Source of the DNA: Parcubacteria group bacterium
Lineage (GTDB): Bacteria; Patescibacteriota; Minisyncoccia; Phycocordibacterales; UBA2163
Length of the DNA stretch: 5,602 nt
NCBI GenBank assembly: GCA_016784285.1
Contig: JADHUX010000032.1
Span: 1 to 5,602 of the forward strand
Direction of reading: 5' to 3'
The notes under the pieces were generated by a model. That model did no database searches. It was not told the DNA's origin and worked only from the letters and a program-made list of their open reading frames with translations. The position numbers and the translations under genes are program-made. This document shows, one piece after another, positions 1 through 5,602 of the stretch (position 1 is its first letter; every line of letters starts with the position of its first letter).

Positions 1-1170
1 AGGAAGAACTGTTTGAGATGCTTGCAATAATAACCTTCTTTTATCTCCGCCAGCTGGCGGATATTTATCTAGAAGTACATTTAAAGAAAATTCTACAATA
101 TGTTTTGCATTCTTTATTGCATCTTTCCATTCTTGTTTTCCGTCGGCTGACGGATTATTGATTACATCTGCTGGATCATTACCGTCTTTTAAGTGTGCAA
201 CTTTTACATCCATATTATTTTCAAGTCCTATTATTGCGCTCTTACCAGATGACGCTACTCCAGCATTATCAGAATCAAAAGCTAGAACTATATTTGTAGA
301 GAGTCTTTTTAGAAGCTCTATGTGCTCTAGAGTAAGTGCGGTACCAGAGAGTGCTACCGTATTTGTAAACCCTGCCTGATGTGACATAAGCAGATCCATC
401 TGACCCTCAACTACAATAGAAAAGTTATGCTTTCTGATTGAGAATTTTGCTCTATCATAACCATAAAGTATCTTTGACTTACTAAAGAGTACTGTTTCTG
501 GAGAGTTCATATATTTTGCTGATTTTCCGTCATCTTTAAAGATACGACCTGAAAACGCTACTACTCTACCTGAATTATCAAAGATTGGGAACATTATCCT
601 ACCACGAAACCTATCGTAGTATTCTGAACCCCCTTCTTTTTTCTTTATAAGACCTACCTTTTCAATCTCTTGTATGCTATGAGTCTTTTTTAAAAAATCT
701 ATCAGGCTACTCCACGAATCTGGAGCATACCCAATACGCCAATCTGTTATAGTTTTTTCCTCCAAACCTCGCTCTTTTAGATATTCTTGGATCTTACTTT
801 CTTTCTTTAAATTTTCTTCAAAGAACATAGATGCTTTTTCCATAACAGAATAGAGTCCCACTCTCTCATCTTTGTCTTGTTTATTTTCAAACACGATCTG
901 TACTCCAGCTTTTTCTCCAAGTACTTTAAGCGCTCCTACAAAATCAAGCCCTTCAAAAGCTTCTACAAATGAAAATATGTCACCCTTAGCATTGCAACCA
1001 AAACAATAGTAAGAGTTTCTTGTAGGAGATACAAAAAACGAAGGTGTTTTCTCGTTATGGAACGGGCATCTTGCTCTAAAATTACTTCCTGCCTTTTCTA
1101 ATTTTAAATACTGCGAAACTACATCAACGATCCCAAGTTTTTCTTTTATTTGTTCAACTTGTGATGACAT
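1..1170 (-). CDS. dnaG: DNA primase DnaG, N-terminal 390 residues (3' end outside window)
   Basis: DnaG makes the short RNA primers for leading- and lagging-strand DNA replication. The start ATG at 1170 opens MSSQVEQIKEKLGIVDVV, the normal beginning of the family. The CHC2 zinc-binding domain follows with C35, H38, C56 and C59 in RCPFHNEKTPSF...YYCFGC, which recognises template DNA. The catalytic core has RFRGRIMFPI at 188-197, AFSGRI at 205-210 and KYMNSPET at 219-226. The TOPRIM fold has E255 in VVEGQMD (most families have EGYMD or EGYFD), D299 and D301 in AFDSDNAG, and D329/D332 in KDGNDPAD; these acidic residues bind the catalytic metals. The C-terminal helicase-interaction domain lies beyond the left edge, so its type and completeness are unknown. 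Two short Pro/Gly segments, PSADG at 340-344 and PPAGG at 371-375, are each encoded by a GC-rich palindrome. The gene begins 22 nt after rpoC on the same strand, suggesting co-transcription. The frame is uninterrupted over all 390 codons. Confidence 0.98.
   Translation of the reverse strand, partial: MSSQVEQIKEKLGIVDVVSQYLKLEKAGSNFRARCPFHNEKTPSFFVSPTRNSYYCFGCNAKGDIFSFVEAFEGLDFVGALKVLGEKAGVQIVFENKQDKDERVGLYSVMEKASMFFEENLKKESKIQEYLKERGLEEKTITDWRIGYAPDSWSSLIDFLKKTHSIQEIEKVGLIKKKEGGSEYYDRFRGRIMFPIFDNSGRVVAFSGRIFKDDGKSAKYMNSPETVLFSKSKILYGYDRAKFSIRKHNFSIVVEGQMDLLMSHQAGFTNTVALSGTALTLEHIELLKRLSTNIVLAFDSDNAGVASSGKSAIIGLENNMDVKVAHLKDGNDPADVINNPSADGKQEWKDAIKNAKHIVEFSLNVLLDKYPPAGGDKRRLLLQASQTVLP
46..61. 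repeat. 16-bp perfect GC-rich palindrome inside dnaG (copy 1)
   Basis: TCCGCCAGCTGGCGGA is identical to its own reverse complement and stands out sharply from the surrounding AT-rich dnaG sequence. As RNA it could fold into a 6-bp stem with an AGCU loop. It is read in frame as P371-P372-A-G-G375, in the stretch after the TOPRIM domain where related primases, from memory, have a variable loop. It matches the second copy at 13 of 16 positions. No flanking target-site duplication is evident. It resembles small dispersed palindromic repeats; membership of a genome-wide family is inferred from two copies and recollection of Parcubacterial sequences. Confidence 0.8.
139..154. repeat. 16-bp GC-rich near-palindrome inside dnaG (copy 2)
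   Basis: TCCGTCGGCTGACGGA has perfect 6-bp arms (TCCGTC and GACGGA) around a 4-nt centre. Compared with copy 1, the fifth base pair changes from C-G to T-A on both arms, so the stem is kept. The centre is GGCT rather than AGCT, so only the inner pair is imperfect (A/C in the dnaG mRNA). It is read in the same codon phase as copy 1, giving P340-S-A-D-G344 between NDPADVINN and the helix EWKDAIKNAKHIVEF. The centres of the two copies are 93 bp (31 codons) apart. Confidence 0.75.
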
Positions 1171-1192
1171 TATAATTTATTTTTTATTTTTT
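1171..1192 (-). other. rpoC-dnaG intergenic spacer, all A/T, no Shine-Dalgarno
   Basis: All 22 bases between the rpoC stop and the dnaG ATG are A or T. On the coding strand the spacer is A-rich with a few T residues, so it holds neither an SD motif nor a hairpin plus U-tract. The closest SD-like run, AGAAGGG, is in the last rpoC codons, more than 20 nt from the ATG. The spacer probably keeps the dnaG start unstructured. Absence of a terminator supports read-through from rpoC into dnaG; this is inference from sequence only. Confidence 0.6.
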
Positions 1193-4100
1193 TTACCCTT
1201 CTACTTGTTCTCCGTCTTCTTCGATTTTTTTAATCATTTCTGATTTAGCGCTACCTTCAAATCCTGTTCCTGCAGGTATTAGTCTTCCTATTATTACATT
1301 TTCTTTCAAGCCTACAAGTTTGTCTTCGCTTCCTCTTATTGCAGAATTTATAAGGATCTTTGTTGTATTCTGGAATGATGCAGCAGATAAGAAACTCTTT
1401 CTTGAGAGTGACACCTCAGACATACCAAGCACTATAGGAGTAGCAACTGGCTCTGGTGAACCATTTTCTTTTGCTCTTTCTACTGCATTTACAAATGTAT
1501 GCTGCTCTACTACATCTCCTGGAGTCATACTTTCATCAAAAGATTCTTTAACTTTAAGTCTTGAGAACATTTGCTTGATTATAACCTCTGTATGTTTTCT
1601 AGAGATTGAAGCACCTTGAAGCTCGTAGATCTTATTGATTTCACCGATTATATAATCCTGAGCTTTTCTCTTACCAGCGTATTTGAATAGATCATCTATA
1701 TTTGCTGATCCATCAGTTAAGAATTGTCCTTTTTCAACTTTATCTCCAACCTTTACAAGTGGCATTCTTCTGAAGTTAAATGAATACTCTGTGTTTTTCT
1801 TTGTTTTAGATGCTTTGTCTGTGCCTTCAGGAAGGAGGATTATAACTTGCTCCTTTCCATCGTTAGTTATTTCTGACACAACACCATCAATATGAGCTAT
1901 AGCTGCAGGGTTCTTAGGAGCTCTCTTTTCAAATACTTCGTCAACTCTAGGTAGACCTTGTGTTACATCTCCTCCGAGAGATGCTGCACCTCCGGCATGC
2001 TTTGTGTTCATAGTAAGCTGTGTTCCTGGTTCACCAATAGCTTGAGCTGCAATAGTACCAACTGCTTCACCGATCGCTACGAGTTCGTTTGTTGTCATAT
2101 CAACACCATAACAGTTCTGACATATTCCTTGCTGTGTTTTACACACCATAGGAGAACGTACAGCAACACTTTCAAGTCCTGCTTCTTCAACTATCTTTGC
2201 ATCTTCTGCTAGCATAAAGTGTCCTTTCTTAAATAAGACTTTTCCTTTTGAATCTTTAACATCTTCTGAAACAATTCTACCTTTTATATTTTTAGCGATA
2301 GAGATCTCAAGTCCTGAAGAACTTATTTTATTTATTATTACGCCGTCTTTAGTACCACAATCTTTCTCTGTAATGATAGCATCTTGTGCAACATCAAAGA
2401 GTCTACGGGTTAGATACCCTGCTTTAGCAGTCTGAAGTGCTGTATCGGCAAGACCCTTTCTAGAACCATGAGTAGTAATAAAGTATTCAATAGGTGTAAG
2501 TCCATCCTTAAATGATGCAATAATAGGGAATTCAATAGTATCTCCTTTTGTGTTTTGCATAAGACCAACCATACCTGCCATCTGTGTAATCTGACCTATA
2601 GAACCTCTAGCACCTGACTTCCACATATCATATACTGATCCATCTGTTTTTAGTGTGCCTGGTATCTGACTTTCTATATCATTCTTTGCTCCAATCCAAT
2701 TTTCAATATTCATTCTTCTTTTCTCACCTCTTGAGAGAAGTCCTTCATTAAATTGATCTAATATCTCTCTTGATCTTTCTTGAGCAGATTTAACAATCTC
2801 CTTTTTTCCTTCTGGAATAACTACGTCATCTATACCCCATGTAATACCAGAGTGTGTTACGTATTTGAATCCAAAGTTCTTTATCTTATTTATAATAGCT
2901 GGAATACGTTCAATACCATACACTTTTATAAGATCCTCTACGAGAGCCATCATACTTCTATTGTTTATGTCATAGTCAACATAAGGATAATCGTTTGGAA
3001 GGGTGTTGTTAAAGAATATTCTACCTACTGAAGTCTCAAATGGTTTTCCTTTAAACTGCGCGTACCGAGGTCTATCAGAAGGCATTACTTTAATCTTTGC
3101 TCTAAACCCTATGTCACCAAAATCATAAGCTGTAATCGCATCATTTGGTGTAGCAAATATTTTTCCTTCTCCTTTGTCTCCTGGAACGATCTTTGTCATC
3201 CAGTAACATCCTAGTACGATATCAAGCATCTTTGTAGATACTACAGGGTCACCGTTACCTGGTTTTAGAATATTTTTATTTGCAGATATTATATTTTTAG
3301 CTTCACTTTGTGCTTCTCTAGAAAGTGGTACGTGTACTGCCATCATGTCTCCGTCGAAGTCCGCGTTAAATGCAGGACATACTAGAGGGTGAACTTGAAT
3401 AGCATTACCTTCAATAAGGGTTGGTCTGAAACCTTGTATACCTTGTCGGTGAAGTGTCGGCGCACGGTTAAGAAGTACGTACTTACCTTTTATAACTTCT
3501 TCTAGTATTGCCCATACTTCTGGTATACCTTCGTCAATCAGTCTTCCTGCTCCACGAATATTGTATGCAAACTCTCTTTCAAGAAGTTTCGCAATAATAA
3601 ATGGTCTAAATAACTCAAGTGCCATATGCTTTGGAAGACCACATTCGTCAAGTTTAAGATCAGGCCCTACTACGATCACTGATCGTCCAGAGTAGTCTAC
3701 ACGCTTTCCAAGTAGGTTTTGTCTGAAGTATCCTTGTTTTCCTTTTAGATAATCTGACAATGATTTAAGTGGTCGTCTTTGTGCCTGACTCATTGCAGAG
3801 AATAGTGTATTACCGTGTCGTATTGAGTTATCTAGAAGTGCATCTACAGCTTCTTGTAGGATTCTTTTTTCGTTTCGTAAGATTACATCAGGAGCGTTAA
3901 TATCTTTTAGCTTCTTAAGACGATTATTTCTATTGATTACTCTTCTATATAGATCGTTAACATCAGATGTTGCGTGTCGTCCACCTTCAAGAGCCACCAT
4001 TGGTCTAAGTGCTGGAGGTATGATAGGAATATTTACCATAAACATCCATTCTGGTCGTATATTAGCATCCACCATTGAGCGCAGAAGACTTAGTCTCTTA

Positions 4101-4867
4101 TTAAGCTTTTCTCGCTCTACTGATCCTGCTTTTTCAAGTCTTGCTTCTAGCTTTTCTGTTAATTTTTTAAGATCAAGTTTTTTGAAAATATTATATATTG
4201 CTTCAGCGCCGATTTCAGTCTCAAAAAGAGTTCCGTATTTAATAGCATATTTGTGGTATACAATTTCATCTAGTACAACTCCCTCTTGTATTCCTTCTAT
4301 CTCACCTTTTGCAGTAACAAAAAGTTCTTTTAGTTTTGTCTTTGTCTTTTCGTCATTGGCAGATTTTACTTTTGTTTTGTATTCAGTATCAAGCTCTTTT
4401 AGTACTCTTGCTTTCTCATCTTCTACAACCTTTGTAACTATATAACCTGCAAAGTATATTACCTTTTCAACATCTGATGCAGATATACCAAGCACTAGAG
4501 AAATCCTAGAAGGTATACTTCGTAAAAACCAAATATGTGATACTGGAGTAGCAAGTTCTATATGTCCCATTCTTTCTCGTCTTACTATAGAACGAGTTAT
4601 CTCTACACCACATCGTTCACAAATGATTCCTCGGTATCTGATACCTCTGTATTTACCACAGTAACATTCATAATCTTTTTCTGGACCAAATATCTTCTCA
4701 TCGAAAAGCCCTGCCTTTTCTGCTCGTTGAGTTCTATAGTTTATAGTTTCTGGTTTTGTAACTTCACCAAATGACCAATCTAAAATAGTCTCGGGAGATG
4801 CAAGCTTAAGTGAAACTGTGTCAAAGTTTTCTGTATTAAATGCTGTTTTGTTTGTTTTATTTATCAT
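1193..4867 (-). CDS. rpoC: DNA-directed RNA polymerase subunit beta' (complete, 1224 aa)
   Basis: This is the catalytic beta' subunit of RNA polymerase, which with beta, two alpha and omega forms the core enzyme. In order along the protein: the N-terminal zinc ribbon with C68, C70, C83 and C86; a Lys/Glu-rich, probably helical segment at about 148-262; the clamp helices that bind sigma (NDLYRRVINRNNRLKKL and what follows, about 304-345); the GKRVDYSGRSVIVVGPDL block at 387-404; the catalytic NADFDGD at 501-507, whose D503, D505 and D507 hold the active-site Mg2+; the bridge helix near 791-826 (THGSRKGLADTAL...GYLTRRL); the second zinc site C837, C909, C916 and C919; the trigger loop around 942-962; and the C-terminal GLKENVIIGRLIPAGTG at 1186-1202. 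The length is close to that of Gram-positive and CPR homologues and shorter than the roughly 1400 residues of E. coli, because there is no large insertion in the trigger loop. Oddities are Met508 after FDGD (usually Gln) and Asn954/Lys956 in the trigger loop (usually Arg/Phe). The ATG at 4867 was chosen because it lies just after rpoB and gives a normal N-terminus before the conserved LASPETILDWSFGEV. The gene ends in TAA. Confidence 0.99.
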   Translation of the reverse strand: MINKTNKTAFNTENFDTVSLKLASPETILDWSFGEVTKPETINYRTQRAEKAGLFDEKIFGPEKDYECYCGKYRGIRYRGIICERCGVEITRSIVRRERMGHIELATPVSHIWFLRSIPSRISLVLGISASDVEKVIYFAGYIVTKVVEDEKARVLKELDTEYKTKVKSANDEKTKTKLKELFVTAKGEIEGIQEGVVLDEIVYHKYAIKYGTLFETEIGAEAIYNIFKKLDLKKLTEKLEARLEKAGSVEREKLNKRLSLLRSMVDANIRPEWMFMVNIPIIPPALRPMVALEGGRHATSDVNDLYRRVINRNNRLKKLKDINAPDVILRNEKRILQEAVDALLDNSIRHGNTLFSAMSQAQRRPLKSLSDYLKGKQGYFRQNLLGKRVDYSGRSVIVVGPDLKLDECGLPKHMALELFRPFIIAKLLEREFAYNIRGAGRLIDEGIPEVWAILEEVIKGKYVLLNRAPTLHRQGIQGFRPTLIEGNAIQVHPLVCPAFNADFDGDMMAVHVPLSREAQSEAKNIISANKNILKPGNGDPVVSTKMLDIVLGCYWMTKIVPGDKGEGKIFATPNDAITAYDFGDIGFRAKIKVMPSDRPRYAQFKGKPFETSVGRIFFNNTLPNDYPYVDYDINNRSMMALVEDLIKVYGIERIPAIINKIKNFGFKYVTHSGITWGIDDVVIPEGKKEIVKSAQERSREILDQFNEGLLSRGEKRRMNIENWIGAKNDIESQIPGTLKTDGSVYDMWKSGARGSIGQITQMAGMVGLMQNTKGDTIEFPIIASFKDGLTPIEYFITTHGSRKGLADTALQTAKAGYLTRRLFDVAQDAIITEKDCGTKDGVIINKISSSGLEISIAKNIKGRIVSEDVKDSKGKVLFKKGHFMLAEDAKIVEEAGLESVAVRSPMVCKTQQGICQNCYGVDMTTNELVAIGEAVGTIAAQAIGEPGTQLTMNTKHAGGAASLGGDVTQGLPRVDEVFEKRAPKNPAAIAHIDGVVSEITNDGKEQVIILLPEGTDKASKTKKNTEYSFNFRRMPLVKVGDKVEKGQFLTDGSANIDDLFKYAGKRKAQDYIIGEINKIYELQGASISRKHTEVIIKQMFSRLKVKESFDESMTPGDVVEQHTFVNAVERAKENGSPEPVATPIVLGMSEVSLSRKSFLSAASFQNTTKILINSAIRGSEDKLVGLKENVIIGRLIPAGTGFEGSAKSEMIKKIEEDGEQVEG

Positions 4868-4878
4868 ATTAATACGGA
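4868..4878 (-). other. rpoB-rpoC intergenic spacer, no clear ribosome binding site
   Basis: The 11-nt spacer reads TCCGTATTAAT on the coding strand and holds no Shine-Dalgarno sequence. The nearest purine-rich match, AAGAAGG, lies inside the last rpoB codons and ends about 16 nt before the rpoC ATG, further than the usual 5-9 nt. Translation of rpoC may therefore depend on coupling to rpoB termination or on an SD-independent mechanism. There is no room for a terminator or promoter, so co-transcription is inferred. Confidence 0.6.
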
Positions 4879-5602
4879 TTAGGCCTTCTTAAGCTGAATA
4901 TCAAGTGACAGCCCACGAAGATTATTTAGTAAAACGTTAAACGACGCTGGTGTATGTGGATGACTAATCTTTTCTCCTTTAACTATTGCATCAAATGCTT
5001 CGGATCGTCCTAGTATGTCGTCTGACTTTACAGTAAGCATCTCCCGTAGTGTATAGGCAGCACCGTATCCAAGTAGTGCCCATACTTCCATCTCTCCAAA
5101 TCTTTGCCCTCCTGATTGTGCTTTTCCTCCAAGTGGTTGCTGTGTAATAAGAGAGTATGGACCTATTGAACGCATGTGTATCTTGTCTTCTACCATATGA
5201 TGAAGCTTTAAGATATACATATATCCTACAGATACATCCTGATCAAATAGCTCTCCAGTCCTTCCGTCATGTAGTGGCATCTTTCCGTCTTCTTTAAAGC
5301 CAGCTTTCTTAAGTTCAGCTTTAATTTCTCCTTCACTAGCACTTGAAAATGATGGAACTATAGCTTGGTAATCTAGAGTATGTGCAGCAAGTCCTAAGTG
5401 CATCTCCAAAATCTGTCCTAAGTTCATTCTAGAAGGCACTCCAAGAGGTGTAAGGATAACATCTATAGGTTGGCCGTCTTCAGTGTACGGCATATCTTCT
5501 TCTGGTAATATCTTCGAGATAACACCTTTGTTTCCATGTCGTCCTGCAAGTTTGTCTCCTACAGATACATTTCTCATCTGTGCTACTGTAATATGAATTC
5601 TT
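4879..5602 (-). CDS. rpoB: DNA-directed RNA polymerase subunit beta, C-terminal part (5' end outside window)
   Basis: This is the C-terminal end of the beta subunit, which forms half of the catalytic cleft of RNA polymerase in the cytoplasm. The frame is open to the right edge: eight codons (R-I-H-I-T-V-A-Q) precede the Met at 5577, so that Met is internal and not the start. About 240 residues are visible, ending in TAA. Numbering from the Met at 5577, the hybrid-binding block [14 protein letters not shown] lies at 9-22, [18 protein letters not shown] at 45-62, and the C-terminal anchor/clamp block with [28 protein letters not shown] at 150-177, followed by LTVKSDD. All are hallmark RpoB motifs, and the end ([12 protein letters not shown]) matches the usual family C-terminus. 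The rifampicin-binding region lies outside the window, so nothing can be said about resistance. rpoC follows after 11 nt, the usual rpoBC arrangement. No frameshift or missing motif is seen. Identification is essentially certain. Confidence 0.99.
   Translation of the reverse strand, partial: RIHITVAQMRNVSVGDKLAGRHGNKGVISKILPEEDMPYTEDGQPIDVILTPLGVPSRMNLGQILEMHLGLAAHTLDYQAIVPSFSSASEGEIKAELKKAGFKEDGKMPLHDGRTGELFDQDVSVGYMYILKLHHMVEDKIHMRSIGPYSLITQQPLGGKAQSGGQRFGEMEVWALLGYGAAYTLREMLTVKSDDILGRSEAFDAIVKGEKISHPHTPASFNVLLNNLRGLSLDIQLKKA

Noticed and set aside
158..379. Plus-strand open frame antisense to dnaG, and similar short plus-strand frames across rpoC
   Set aside because: They overlap strongly supported minus-strand genes whose protein motifs are unmistakable, and none has a plausible ribosome binding site or familiar product.
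1171..1176. TATAAT on the plus strand, resembling a -10 promoter element
   Set aside because: It lies in an all-A/T spacer where such a match is expected by chance, has no good -35 partner at proper spacing, and would only drive antisense transcription of rpoC.
1171..1192. Possible terminator between rpoC and dnaG
   Set aside because: There is no GC-rich inverted repeat, and the T-run is on the plus strand, giving an A-rich rather than U-rich RNA in the direction of transcription.
3933..4445. A 170-codon open frame on the plus strand, antisense to rpoC
   Set aside because: Its product is a low-complexity Ser-rich sequence with no recognisable motif, and it mirrors the Lys/Glu-rich coding stretch of rpoC on the opposite strand. 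It is a shadow frame.
4879..5577. Met at 5577 as the start of a separate short gene
   Set aside because: The same frame continues upstream through I-T-V-A-Q, part of the conserved RpoB sequence, to the window edge, so this Met is internal to rpoB.
1..5602. Reassigned UGA codon, as in Gracilibacteria and Absconditabacteria
   Set aside because: The three genes read through with no internal UGA, their Trp residues use TGG, and both visible stops are TAA, so there is no sign of recoding.

Overview
The window lies in an AT-rich bacterial genome and carries three genes, all on the minus strand and read from right to left: the 3' end of rpoB (RNA polymerase beta), a complete rpoC (beta', 1224 residues), and the first 390 codons of dnaG (DNA primase), which runs off the left edge. 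Coding density is almost total. The only non-coding DNA is an 11-nt spacer between rpoB and rpoC and a 22-nt spacer, made only of A and T, between rpoC and dnaG. No RNA gene, insertion sequence, CRISPR array, prophage or terminator is visible, and no stretch over 300 bases lacks a gene.

The proteins suggest a member of the Patescibacteria / Candidate Phyla Radiation, probably Parcubacteria. This rests on recalled family resemblance: a compact beta' without the large trigger-loop insertion of Proteobacteria, a long Lys/Glu-rich segment before the clamp helices, an EGQMD rather than EGYMD TOPRIM motif in DnaG, and GC-rich palindromes of a type I associate with Parcubacteria. No search was run. 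The standard genetic code fits: all three frames read with no internal stop, and both visible ends are TAA.

The layout suggests one transcription unit, rpoB-rpoC-dnaG, coupling the two large core subunits of RNA polymerase to the replication primase. In many bacteria rpoC is followed by rpsL-rpsG-fusA, while dnaG sits with rpsU and rpoD, so this junction is unusual. What follows dnaG cannot be seen.

The most interesting sequence signal is a pair of 16-bp GC-rich palindromes inside dnaG, 93 bp apart centre to centre. They share a consensus, sit in the same reading frame, encode P-(S/P)-A-(D/G)-G in likely loops, and differ by a compensating base-pair change that preserves the stem. They look like two members of a dispersed palindromic repeat family tolerated or selected inside genes. 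Second-tier observations are non-canonical residues at the beta' trigger loop (Asn and Lys where Arg and Phe are usual) and next to the catalytic aspartate motif (Met where Gln is usual). No wholly new multi-gene system is apparent.
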